From Oxyruncus cristatus (taxonomy: Eukaryota; Chordata; Aves; Passeriformes; Cotingidae): DNA of 64,000 nucleotides. Shown piece by piece: positions 1-12,500 of this stretch. A program made the position numbers and the translations under genes. Location: contig VXAY01005682.1 of NCBI GenBank assembly GCA_013399855.1, forward strand, positions 354,940-418,939, given 5' to 3'. Below the pieces are notes generated by a model. That model searched no databases. It worked only from the letters and a program-made list of their open reading frames with translations, and was not told the origin of the DNA. The first letter of the stretch is position 1. Every line of letters starts with the position of its first letter.

Positions 1-660
1 GGGGTCCGGCCACGTTTGCGGAGGGCAGGGCAGATGAATGGCCCGCGGCGTGGCCAGGGCTGCGCGGAATGGCGGCGTGTGCGAGCGGGCAGCGGGCGAG
101 GCGAGGTCGGGGCCCCGCGCCGCCCTCGGGCCCCGAGCGCCGCCGGCCCTGCCCCAGCGCCGGCCTGGTGACAGACATTAATCTGATTACCCGCCGCTAC
201 AGAAGGTCACGGCGCTCCGGCCGTTGCCCCTTGTTTGTTGTTTTCCCTTCACTTAAGCCCCCTCAACAAAACTCTCCTGGCACCGGGGAACCCCTGGCAG
301 TGCGGAGTCCCCGAGCTTTCGGAGAGAGGCGTCGACCCCCTAAGCGGAGACCACCGCCCCCACCCGGGGGTCTTTCCAGCCTGGACATCACCAGGCTTCC
401 CCCGGGTCTGCCGATGGAATGCCCCACTCCTCGCCCGCTGGGGAAGCAGCCCAGGGGGAGAGCGTGTGCTGAACACGTGGCTGGTCGCGACGGAGCAATC
501 TCCACGCCCGTAATGTCAGCTCTGCCCTTCGCCGAAGCCATGGCATTGGCCTCTGCTCGCCCGCATCATCGGGAGATGGCTGGAAGGAGTTGGGGCTACC
601 TGCAAAGTGAGCCCCAGGGAGGAGCTGATGAGGGCCAGCTGCTTTGGGCTGGGGAGGGGA
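1..660 (+). promoter_or_regulatory. RRBP1: CpG-rich segment, probable RRBP1 promoter and non-coding first exon
   Basis: The first roughly 230 bases are very GC- and CpG-rich, and the GC-rich character fades by about 660. The segment lies about 5.2 kb upstream of the exon that carries the RRBP1 start codon. That exon is preceded by a good splice acceptor, so a non-coding exon must exist upstream, and this is the only CpG island available. I could not fix the transcription start or the first donor; a GTGAGC at about 607 is one possibility. ORFs here look like GC-rich chance frames. The island may extend beyond the left edge of the window. Confidence 0.55.
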
Positions 661-3600
661 CAGAAAATCTGTAATAGCTGTCGCAGAGATTAGTCAAACT
701 GCAGCTGTGTTATCGTGCTGATACCCTCTTCTCCTAGATATATATATATATATATGTATGTATTTTCTGCCTGTTTTTTCACTCCGAGGCTTAGGAAGGG
801 AGCTGGCGGCACTGCCAAGCACTGCTGGCAGGCACAGGCCAGCTGGCAGCTGGCTGCTGCTGCAAGAGCTAATGGAGCACTAAGACACGTTCAATTAAGT
901 TGAGCTATAACTGTTGAGGATTGGCTAATCCGGAGTCGCTGTGTAAAGTAACACATGCTGCCGGGAGGCTGCAAGTGCACAGTCACACAGAAAATGTATT
1001 TGAACAGAGGCTGGGGACATGGACAGGATCTGCTCATGGTGCGCAGGCTTTCCTCATTTGTTCTTAGTTTTCAGTCTGTTGCAGCAGGGCAGAGAGAAAC
1101 ATCAGGAGAAGTATCTGGTGATTGTTTTTTATCTGCTGGCAGTGCTGTTGTTTCTCCTGCTGCTGGGCTGCCTTGCTGTTCATAGGGTCAGGCCTCCTAG
1201 TTCCCTCTTCCTTGCCCTTTCCCTCTTTCTTTTTAGTCTGCTGGGAGATGTAGAGGAAAGGGAGCTGCAGGTACTCAACAGGCCAGAGTTGCTGTGGGCT
1301 GTGCAGAACCCATCTGCATGAATCCAGTTCTCTCTTTCCCTGCCCTCTGCCTTCCCATTACCTCTTGTGTATTGCTCTAACCTGAGATGCCACTTGATAC
1401 CATGGTGAAGTGCAAGTTTTGGTTTACTGGGGGAACACAGTCCTGCTTGCAGAGAGTGTTTTTTTCCATCTGCTGCACCTATCAAGACCAAGAGGAGACA
1501 ACACAGATTTTCCTTTGGCTCTGAAAAGAAATACGGTTTCTGTAGTTACTGCACAACCTCTTTGTTTGCTCCTGCCCACCTGAGACTTAGCCTGGCTGAT
1601 TTAAGCCAGGGTTGGTGGAGGGCTGGGTCGCAAAGACACCGAATTCCCGTGGATTTCATGTGTGGTTGCAGGGGAGGAAAGGCTGAACAGGTGGCAAGAT
1701 TCTAGCCTGGCTTTTGACTCTTAGCTGTCAGTGACAAATGTGACCACAAGACACTGAGCATGGCCCCGGTGCTGTCATGTCACATGTCTGTGGGTTGGTT
1801 CATCCTGGAAATTGTTTGGTGCTCAAAAACCGGCAGGGCCGAGTGTTTTACTGATTTAGCTTCCTTAAGGCAAGTTGGACTTTTGCTCAGGTCAAACAGA
1901 GGTGATGGCACGTGCAGGGAGGTGAGGGAGGTCAGATCTCTTGGGCTGTTGTCTGGGATGTTGGGAAATTTGATGGATAACAAGCAAAAGCCCCGGGAAT
2001 GGAAGAGCTGGAGCACAGCATTTCAGCTGGCTCCTTTACATGAAAAGGCCAAGTGAAATACCAGTTGTCCAGCGTATTCCTGTTCTTGTGGTGATGAAAA
2101 GCTTTCTCTGGACAAGCTATTTTGGGGAAGGAGTTTGCCCTTGGAAATATTTGATGATTTCCACTGTTTTGGCTGGGGAAGGAGTAGAGGATGATTCTGC
2201 TCCAGAAATTTCATGGAGGTACATGTGCTCGATATTGCACGTGAACTTGATTTTTTGAACGTGGACTCTGATAACTGGTGGTGTCTGTGCACCCCTTAGG
2301 CACAGGCCTCTCCCAGGGCAATCTGGGCATCAGATTGAAAAATACCATTGCAGGTGCAGAGTCCCGTGGAGGACCAGAAGTTACAGAAAGGAGGATGCTG
2401 AAGTCTTCGAGCCTCTTCAAGGTGTGGCTGTCAAGCTGAACACGTGAGACTGCCCTTAGGCATCTGTGAGCAGACAATCAGGGGTACCTTTGGTGCCCTG
2501 TTTTGCCATGTCCTGGCTGAGGCTTTGGTGCAGGTGGGAAGCATGGAGGGCTTTCCTGCCAAGGGGCAAGGCACACACACCCCTGCTGTGGTTCTTGCAC
2601 AGGGCACTGCTGTCTTGCTGTGCAAATCCAGGAGCGAACGTCCAGTACTTCAAAGGGCAGAGGTGGCAAGGTTGGGAAATGCCAAAGAAGAGCTTCACTC
2701 CTGATGCTTAATGCTGTGGCATAAATGCTTCTTGCATCTATGCTTCAGTAAGTCCCCAGAGGAAGACTTTTCCTTATCCCCCAAATGCCAGGGCCAGCCT
2801 GCTTTGATTTAACTGTGTTGTGGTTGTGTACAGCCTGCTGCTGTCTTCGCGTCGTTGGCGAGATAGGCTCTTCCCTGGACAAGCTGCTGGGCTGGTCGTG
2901 CCAAGTCTCAACTGCGGGAGGAACTCTACGGGTAGAACTTGCTCCTTGGAGTCAGCCCTGGGTCTGCCGGGAGCAGCCCAGTGCTGCAGGCTGCAGGGCA
3001 TGAGCGTTGAGACAGGACCAAAGTTTGCCATGATAGTGCTGCTGAGAGTGATCGCTGCCCGGTTGGCATCTCTCTTCACCGTGGATATTCTCCTGGCACA
3101 CAGCAACAGCTGTTGTCCTTGGCAACAGCTAAGGTCTTCTCTGGTCCAGGGGTGGGAGCTTGGATGGCCTCTGCGAGCATCTCAGCTGCTTTCAGCCTCT
3201 CAGCTGCTTTCAGGAGCTCTGGCTGCTGCCATGTCTCTTCTGCAGGTCCACAGCTCCTCTATCTGGTGTTCTCAGCTGCTTTTTTCTGGTATTCGTTTTG
3301 GTTTGGAGGGGATTGTTGAGGTGTTTTTGTTGAGCTAGGGAGGACTTCAGCTCTAATCTGCATCCTATCTCCCCCTGGCTGTAAAGCTGAAGAGGAGGCA
3401 AGGTACAGGCAGCTTTTACTGCAGCTGGTGGGGCTGGGTGAGGCTGCTTGCAGGGGAGAGGGAGTGTGGGGCTCAAACACTGTCTGTAAGGGCTTCTAGG
3501 GTTCAGCCCTGGAGGGTGAGATGTGGGGCAGGCAGAGGGCTCCGATGCTGTGTCCAGCACTGCCATCTTACTGACCTCACCGCCCCTCTCTCTGTTTTTT

Positions 3601-5888
3601 CACCCATCCTCTGTAGAGGAGGTTTGGATTTTTCTCTCTATTGCCGCCATTTTGAGGGTGGCAGTACCAGCTGGTGGGGTTGGAGTGCATTTGCCAGCGT
3701 TGGGGATGCCCTTGCCCTAAGCTGAAGCAGCAGATTTTTTTAGCTATATATGAAACTGTGGCAGCATGAGGTCAGGAAGGGTTTAATTTTACTGATGTTG
3801 CTGGGTGAGGAATGCAGGTTGTCTTGTTCTGCCCCTGAAACAGCTCCTGGATGGTTTGCTGTAGCCGTAAGCCCAGCACAAGGTCGTGGGATTGTGTTCT
3901 CCAGCCCTACATTTTATTTACTGCCAGGGAGAGGAAATCCAAGTCCTTTTAATCCTGTGGGTTAGGAATAATCTGTCTGTCCTAGTTGGGACCATCCCAA
4001 AGTGATGCTACTAGTCATAAGGCAGTGACTTAGCACCAGATGTGCTGGGATAGAGTGGGCTAAGGCCATTTAAGTGTGAAATGGCCAGGGTAGATGTGAA
4101 ATAATGATGCCTGTAGTATCAGCTGGGATCTCAAGTGGTGCCGTGGGATAGAAAACTGGCCCTGACAGGGGAAGCTGGTTCCAGCTGGTGCTGACAGCCC
4201 TCCTGCCTGCCAGCTTCTCTCTCCTGTTTTGCCTGGGATGTTTGGAGAGGTGGGCAGGGAGAACTGGGCTGCTGGTTAGAACATCCTTCCCTAGGCATCC
4301 TTCTCCAGTGGGAGATGGTTGCTTTGCAGTTCCTCCCAGCTCTGCACCCCCTGGTCGGGTGTTCGAGGTGAGTTTTTCATTGCACTGTCCGCAGCTCACT
4401 GCAGGAGCAGCTTTGAACTGCGGACTCGGCTGCGAGTTCACTGCTCCAGCTGTTAGAAAGGAAGAGCCTCTGAAGTGTCTCCCTGCAATCACTGCGGTTT
4501 GAAAAGATGCTGATCTCCTTAGTTTTATTCTTATTTTTGTCTCCTCCCTTTCCAGCCCCTCCCTCCCTCCTCAACCCACAACCTCTTAAAGAGGAAATTT
4601 GATAATGACTACAGGTAGGCGTGGGGATGAGAACTTCTGATAGCTGAGGACTTTCTGCATTTTGCTCGTTGTATTTTGGGTCACAATGATGAGAAACCAC
4701 AGCCTTGGCAACTCCCGGAGAGTGCCCCTTCACATATTAACTGTCTGATACCACCAGCATCTGGGGGCTCATGGAAGTGATGACCTGGTGGATGAAACAC
4801 GTGCATGGGACAGCAGCAATTGGTTTTGAAACTAGGACAGAGTACCATTAGCCATTAAAAAGTGTGGAGGTAATAGCATCTTTCTCCAGGTGTGGCTGCA
4901 CCCTGCTTGCCAGATCTCAGACCAGGCAGTATGGTCTCTGTTGACACTCCGGGTGTTATACAGGTGGAGAAACTGGAGAGGAGGCTGAGAAGTGCCCGAT
5001 AGCAGAGGTGGAAAGAGAAGCACCGTATCCAGTACTCCTTTTGCAAGTTTCACTTCTTTCTGCAGAAATCTCTTTGGAGGATGACATAATTAATGACCAT
5101 GCTTGACTTTTGTTGTTAGCTTGAACTTACGACTTTTATTGGTGGAAATGGTTGTGACTTGGTCCTGTGTGTGGTGTCCGTGCACACAGCATTGTTGCTG
5201 GGGTGGTTCTCATCAGCAGGAGCTGGGAGCAGCTGCCCAGTGGGACACAGTCCCCCAGTGACCCTCAGTCACTGTGCGACCTCCCGGCCAGGCTGGGCAG
5301 AAGTCAGCAGTGCCACAGGGTACAGGTGGCAAAGGGAGAGGCTTCTGCAAAGCTGGAGAAAACTCTCCTGTACATACCTTCTCCTTCCAGGGGAATATTT
5401 TATTCCAAAGCTGAGACCTGGATGTGCGTCTGGGTTCAGTGAGAAAGCCAGGTGCTCCAGGGAAAGCCCAGATCTTGGCCAACCTGCACCAAACGGATGA
5501 AAGTGGGCTCTCTTACTGCTGCAGGTATTGCCTAGGGTCATGCAAAACCATCCCACTGGACATGGAACGAGCCTCGTGGCTGTCTCTGATTGCATCCCCG
5601 TTTTTTAATTTCCCCCTCTTTGATTCTTCTGGAGATTGCTGCGGATGGTGCAGTTTAGTCACTGGGGTACAACCAGAATGCTGTGCATGGGCGGTGCAGC
5701 AGAGGAGCACAAACCTGGGGGGGTGTAGGCAGGTCGCCCTCAGTCGTGTGAATTCTGAGTGTTTGTCTTTTCAGTGCATGGTGCCGTTTGGAGGCACAGA
5801 TTTCCATGTGAGTCTCGCTGCTCAGGGAGGCCATTGGATTTCTCTCCTCTCCCCCCACACTCCTAGCTGTTGTTCTGGTGTCTTGCAG
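661..5888 (+). other. RRBP1 5' intron; no recognised gene
   Basis: This stretch separates the CpG island from the first coding exon. It ends with a pyrimidine-rich acceptor, with TTGCAG at 5883-5888. It contains a short AT dinucleotide run and otherwise unremarkable intronic sequence. The ORFs in it are short, overlap on both strands and show no recognisable domain. Alternative non-coding first exons could lie here, but nothing in the sequence decides this. Confidence 0.5.
738..755. repeat. (AT)9 microsatellite
   Basis: An 18-base uninterrupted AT dinucleotide run, followed by a short TATGTATG extension. Confidence 0.9.
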
Positions 5889-5908
5889 GCACAGAAGAAT
5901 AAGGCAGG

Positions 5909-6587
5909 ATGGATGTGTATGACCCTCAGACGCTGGGTGTTGTGGTCTTCGGAGGTTTCATGGTGATATCAGCCATTGGGATCTTCCTGGTGTCCACCTT
6001 CTCCATGAAGGAGACTTCTTACGAGGAAGCCTTGGCCAAGCAGCGCAAAGAGCTTGAGAAGACCCAGCAGCAGAAAGTGGAGAAAAAGAAAAAAGAGAAA
6101 CCTGTCGAGAAAAAAGGAAAAGCAAAGAAAAAGGAAGAGAAACCTAATGGAAAGATCCCAGAGCAGCAGATGACTCAGGAAGTGACAGACCCTCCCAAGG
6201 ATGTGGTTCTTGAACCTGCTGTGGCGCCTGAGCCTCTAACAGTTGAGTCTCCAGTTGCAGCAGTGTCAGTTGTCCCCCAGGAAAAGGAGAAACCTGTTCC
6301 GTCACCTAAGGATAAGAGGAAGAAGGAGAAGAAGGTGGCAAAGGTAGAGCCTGCTTCTAGCCTGGTGTTGGCTTCAGCTCCGGTCAGTGTCCCCAAAAGT
6401 TCTCCTGTCCTGGAGGTGACCCCTAAGGAGGTGCCTGTTGTGGCTGTGCCACCAGTTGGCACACAGCAAAGTGCTCCTGTCAGCCCTGTCACCATCAAGA
6501 AAACTGATGCTCTTCCAACCCATGAGGAGCAGAAGCATGATGGACCTGTCAAGAAGAAGGCTGCATCCAAGAAGAAGAGCGAACCAG
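5909..6587 (+). CDS. RRBP1: RRBP1 coding exon 1 (membrane anchor and lysine-rich region)
   Basis: The exon begins at 5889 after TTGCAG, with 20 bases of 5' UTR. It encodes residues 1-226 and the first base of codon 227. The start ATG has a purine at -3 and G at +4 and gives the conserved N-terminus. A hydrophobic segment at residues 8-30 is followed by KKKKKEKPVEKKGKAKKKEEKP, then a low-complexity Pro/Val/Ala-rich stretch, and the exon closes with a second basic patch (KKKAASKKKSEP). In mammals this exon carries dozens of tandem NQGKKAEG-like repeats just before that patch; here there are none. The donor is GTAAGG. Confidence 0.97.
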
Positions 6588-9500
6588 GTAAGGCCAAATT
6601 CCTCTGCATATATCCCCATTGAGTAAGCCAGCAGGGCATCTTGGTGCTGTTAAAAGAGGTCTGTCTCATTCTGAGAGCTCGTCATTCTTGACCCCATGGC
6701 CTGGGCGTTGGAACTAGAAGATCTTTAAGGTCCCTTCTCCAAATCATTCTATGACTTTGTGATTCTTCGGCATTGGGAACAGGACAGCTTTAGAAAGGCT
6801 GTCTCTGGTGAGATGGGCCATGTGCACCTCGGGATACGTGGGCTAAAAAAGCTTGTACTGGACTCTCATTCTCTCTGGGGGGAAGTAGAGTTGAAGTCAA
6901 GAGTTTATTGGCTTGTTTTCACTCTGCAATGTGTTGCCTCCTGATCAGGTACCTCTAGTTGGTGCTTAGTTCCTTGGTCCTGCACACGGGTTGGAGAGTT
7001 ACAGGTTCTTTTTGGGTTTTCTGTTGTGTAGTGGGTCTCAGCAGCTCTGCACATGGGAATGATCGGGGAGGTGCATGTACCCGTCCTGGGAGAGGGGCAG
7101 CTGCCACGGTGCTGGACATCTGGGTGGAAAGCCAAGATGAGGTGTTTTCCCCACACACCCTTGATTATTAAAAGCACAGAGGAACTGTACCACAGTTCTA
7201 CGAGGAAGTGGGTCACTGCTAGACTTTCCTTGTTCTTCAGTGGAGATGAAGAAGGATTCTTCAAGGAGAGAGGATTGATGGGGTTTTATACTGCAGGGGA
7301 TTGATCATAGGGTAACTAGAGGGAAATGACTTCGGATATGTCACAGGGAAGGGAAAACTTGCCCGTCATCAGTCATGCCTCACTTGATTGACTTGGAGAT
7401 GGAAGAGATTAAAGGAAGTGGTCCTGAACTCTCCAGGTTATAAATAGGTGTAGGGAGGGGGAAATCAGCTCTGTAGCTGGATTCTTGCCTCTCATTGTAC
7501 CAATGGGAACAGTTTGGTATTTATTTTTGGCGCTAAAAATGTGCGTGCTTTCAGACCTGTAGAAGTGTTCCCATGTGGACACGTGGGAGAAATCTCTCAG
7601 GTGTCCTCAGAGATGTGATGTGGTGTGCATAGGTTTCATTTCTTTCTTTATTTACAAAAAACAAAAACAACAAACCCCAGCAAACCTACCAAATAGAAAC
7701 ACATCCCATCTTGCTAGCCTTCTGCCGCACATCCACACCTAGGTTGTTGTGTAAGCTGGCAGTTTCCACACCGCACATTTTGGAAGAGGGCCTGTTTCTT
7801 AGCAGGACGTTTGCAGCTGCTGGTTTCCAAGATTGGGTTGAAACCCTTGTATCTGTTCCTCAGAGGAAAGGGTTTTACTAAGGGCCATCTCCACGTAGTG
7901 ATGCAGTTGGAAAGGATTTGAGAAACTGCTTCTGGAGGGTATTGCAGTGATGGTGTTGGGAAAACTAGAGGTGACTGGTTTGTTGTGTGCATCCATGAAT
8001 GCACTTCTGTAACACTGCAAAACATGGATGCACTGAAAAACATGGCCCTAAATCCAAGCTGTAACAGCTAAGGGAATGTGGATGGGAAATGAACTTTTAG
8101 CATTTGTTGAGTTCGGAGTTTTTCTGGCTGCTCCAAACTTAGATTCCCTTGGGTGGGAAGTGCCAATCCTGCACATAGTAAAAGCCAGGAGTGTTGTCTT
8201 AGCTGCTCCTGTGGGGTTTTTCGCAGGAAAGCTCTCGGCAGTATTTGCACCCTGAAGCCAACTGCAGTTTGACCAAGGTCTTGTGGGTGGCCTTTGGCAA
8301 GCTGTGGTCTCTCCTCTTCAAAGACAAAGGCGACAAATTGTCCTGTGGCAGATAAAAATCGGTGTTCAAAGACACGTGCTCAGCACTGAAACAGACGGCA
8401 AACCTGAGGAGAGCAGCTTGCCGTGTTTTCCTCCTGCGTAGTTTGTCTCACCCCGCTTGCCTTGGGTGGAAGAAGTGGCTCTTCAGACCCCTTGTCCCGC
8501 TGTGCTTTCCCGTGGCGGCTTTGCCACATGGCTGGTTCTTGTTTCGTTGCTTCCTCAGCAAGGCAGGAGGTGTCAGCACAGGCTCCCTTGTGCCACAGCC
8601 TGGCAGGCTGCCCAGGCTCCACGTGCCAGCTGCAAGGCGGCGTTTGCCTCGCGCCTGCCTTTGCAGGGCTTCCTCGCGTGACGCTACGGGGAGATGGGCA
8701 GAGTTGTTTTTTTTTTTGCTTTGTGTGGCTCCCTCCACCCAGTGGGACTGAGCCAGGGAATGCAACGTGCTGTCCTGCATCCGTTCGGTTGCCGGCGTGA
8801 GTAAAGCTTGAGCCAAGCACTGGGCCCTGGTTGCGCTGCTAGGAGGTGGCTGTGGCTGGGGAGACAGACTCTGCTGCTGCCGGGGTTGGTGCTGCCATCT
8901 CAAATGGATCTGCCTGAAGCCGGGAGCGAGCGGTGTGTGCTGGGGCTGCTGGGCATTCGTGGGCTCTGCCGCTGTGGTGCTGTGGTGGGTTGACTGTGGC
9001 TGGCTGCCAGAAGCCCACCCAGCTGCACTCTCACTCCTCTGCAGGATGGGGGAAGAATAAGAAGAGGAAGCTCATGAGTCAAGATAAAGACAGGGAGATC
9101 ACTTGGCAATTACTGTCACTGGCAAAAGAGACTTGACTTGCAGAACACTGGTTTATTTCAAATTAAAACAGATGAGAAAGAAGAAAAAATTAAAACAGTA
9201 TCTTCGCCCCCTGCCCTCACTCCCAGGCTCAACTTCACTCCCTGAGTGGTGCAGGGGGATGGGGACTGTGGTCAGTTAATTAAAGCCCCTTTCTGTAGCT
9301 CCTTCCTCCTCACAGCTTTACCTGCTCCAGTATGAGGCCTTCCATGGGCTGTAGTCCTTCAGGATGAACCTGCTCCAGCAGGGGCTCCTCTCTGGGGGCT
9401 GCAGGAGAAACTCTGCTCCAACACCTGCAGCATCTCCTCCTCCCTCTTCTCTGAACCTTGCTGCTTGGGGCATCCAGGCTTTGTGTTCAAGAGCCCCTGG

Positions 9501-12500
9501 TGTTAGTGACATCACGGGAGGGCTCTGGAGCTACTGAACTGCTTTTTCTTCTGTGATTTTCTAGGAAAATAAGCCCACTGGGCTGTAGATACCGTGTGGT
9601 AAATCCTAAACCACTGCCCATCACCCTTTATCCATCGTGACCATGTGCATGTCCTCCAACAGCATCATGGTCCCTGATGCTCCTTGGCTTTCCCAGGTTA
9701 GCAGAGGGGTAGGGGAGGAGTTGGAGTCATGTTTTACCCCCAGCAAAGAGCTGAAGCAAACTTGCCTTGTGAGAGGTGGGAAATGACCTTGCTGCATTCT
9801 GCATCACTGGCACCACTGCGTGGGGTGACATCCTTCAGCAAGGTTGTATTGTGGTGCAGTGCAGCTTCTGATGCCCAACACGTCTGTGCTCCCTGGCACT
9901 GACAAAGCTTACCCAGGTGGATGATGGTTTGACCTGGCAGCTGTGGGGTTGAAGCTAACTGAAATGATGCTACATCTCTGCCTCTGTCCCCAGCAGTCCC
10001 AACCCCTCCTCTCTCCTCCCTAGCACCTACGGATTCAGATGGGCCCCTCTACCTGCCCTACAAGACACTCCTGTCCACTGTCAGCAGCATGGTGTTCAGT
10101 GAGGGTGAGGCCCAGCAGCTCATCGAGATCCTGACGGAGAAAATGGGCATCATGGACACCTGGCACACGGTAGGGCCACCAGTGCCATCGTGGCCACCTG
10201 CTGCCGGGGCTCTGCCGAGCCTTGGAAGGTGGGAGGGGAGGGAAGGCACCCCAGTTTTGGGCAGGCTGGCCCCTTGGAGACCGGAGCTGAATTCTCTCCC
10301 CTGGAGCAGAGGAGGGTATGTCTCTGAAGGTGGTCGTCCCCACTGATGTGCTACCCCATGCTGGCAGGCCACTCAGAAGGGTGACCCAGTTGCTGTCCTG
10401 AAACGCCAGCTGGAAGAGAAGGAGAAGCAGCTCTCAGCCGAGCAGGAGGATGCAGCTGCTGCCAGAAACAAGCTGCGGGAGCTGAGCAAGGTAAGCACTG
10501 CGCAGCTCTCCTGGTGTCCCTGGTGTGGGCTCTGTTCATGGTGGCTTGCCATATGCCTGCTGTCTTATCCCCCTTGCAGGTGAAGCCCTGGGGCTCTTTG
10601 GGCTCTTCACCTGTTTGCTGTTTTCTTCCCAAAAAAGGGAGGAGATCCCCACCAGACCTCCTCTCCTGGGCCTCATCCAGTCTGGGGAGGCACCAGCCCG
10701 AAGAACTGTGGGGTAGTGCCCTTTGGCAGCCATAGGGGAAGCAGGGGAAGACCCTTCCCTTAAGAGATGGCAGCCTTCTTCTGCTTCAGGGAGAAAAGCA
10801 AATCCCTTCTCATCTCTGCCCGGATCCCCTGAGCTGAGAAGGTGCCTTTGTAAGGAGCTGGATCCTATCTACAGTGCCCTTTCCTTACTCGGACCCCTGT
10901 CTCCACCTCTTTTGGGTGTTGAAGGCAGAACAGACCCCCGCCATGCTGAACTTGGTGGCTGGCAAGTCCATCCATATAATTTTCCTGCTTTGTCCCAAAT
11001 GTAATGGGATGTTATTGATCCTGGGGGCGGGGAATAAAATTCCAGGCTGTCTTACTCCTTTCTCTTAGCTGGCCCAATATGGAACAACAGTGGCATCCAG
11101 TGGCCACAGAGCCCAAAACAAAATGCAGGAGGAAATGTAAGTGCTAAACATACCCGGGCATGGGGGCACCAGTGAAAGTGCTAAACTTTTTAGTCTTCTG
11201 AGCCAGGAGGCCACTGGTTTCTCATCCCCTTAAAATGGGGAAACCCCTACTCTGAGGACTAACTGGGTGACTCCTTTGCTCAAAGGACCTGGCAGCTGAG
11301 CGGGCCAAGGCGGCGGCTGCGGAGGGCAAGCTGAAGGAGCAGCTGCTGGCCCGTGAGCGGGAGATGGTGGCAGTGCAGGCGCGCATGCAGGCCAGCTACC
11401 AGGACCACGTCAGCGAAACGCAGCAGCTCCAGGTCAAGGTGAGCCCCATGCTGTGCTCTGAAGCTTCCTCCTTCAGCTGCCAGGTGGCTTTTGGTGGTAG
11501 ATGTGTGGTCTTTTGGAGAAGGCTGAGCTGTGTGAAGGGGCAAGAGCCTCAGGGCGGGGAGAGACCCTGTGATGCTCCTGGACCATGGTGGTCGAGGGAG
11601 AAGAGGCCCATAGGAGCAATCCCATGGGATGTCATGTCCTTGGGGGCTGTCAGCATCAGCAGAAACCCTCTGGCTTTGCCAGTCCCTCCTGCTCATCTCG
11701 TGGGCTTCAACAGGGAGAGTGAAGGGGCCGGTGGTGGCATTAACCCCTGTTGGGCTCCTCTAGATCCGGACCCTGCAGGAACAGCTGGAGAATGGCCCCA
11801 ACACACAGCTGGCTCGCCTGCAGCAGGAGAACTCCATCCTGAGGGACGCCCTCAACCAGGCCACCAGCCAGATGGAGAGCAAGTAAGGCTGGGGTGAGGG
11901 GCAGAACGTGGGTCTGCCCTCTGGCACACCCTGGGGTTGGCTGACCATTGGGCACAGTCACCCCCTTTCTCAAAGGTGCTTCTACAGGCACACCAACTAG
12001 CTGGAGGTAGAGGGGGGAATGAGGGAGGAAGAGCTTGCCAAATGGCTTTTGGGGGGCTGCCAGGGGAAACAAGGATGTTCTGTGCAAATGGAAGGGGGGG
12101 GGATCCCTCTCTGTGTCGGGGTCACCTGTGCTGGTGCTAGAGCCAACAGGCAGTGGAGGTGGGAGAGGGGACCAGAAGGCACTCTGGCACTTTTCCCCCA
12201 TAGGGAAGCTCATAGTCTCATACATACTGCAATGAGAAGAAATGCAGCTGGCTCTGTGATGGGAGTGATGCTGCAGAGAACGGAGACCAGCCCAGTGTGT
12301 GCAGAAAAAAAAGGAGCTAGGTAGAAGAATTCCACACTCCTTTCTATAGGAAGTCTGAAACGACTGGTGATTAACAGCGGTCAAGTAATTACAGAGTGGA
12401 CTCCAGCTGCTTGTACTGCTTCCTCTTGTGTCTGGGAAGACAGATCCTCATGTCCTCTACTTCATAAGAAAGGAATGTCTCCCGTGACCGAAATGCAGCT

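Larger units (their letters stand above)
6588..10023 (+). other. RRBP1 intron between coding exons 1 and 2
   Basis: A 3.4-kb intron with GTAAGG donor and CCCTAG acceptor. It carries a CR1 3' tail near 6.7 kb and an LTR remnant at about 9.0-9.5 kb. The remainder has no recognised feature. Confidence 0.85.

Noticed and set aside
4684..4750. C/D-box snoRNA-like segment (ATGATGA ... CTGA) in the RRBP1 5' intron
   Set aside because: No convincing terminal stem, and no C'/D' boxes or guide element. The motifs are short enough to be chance.
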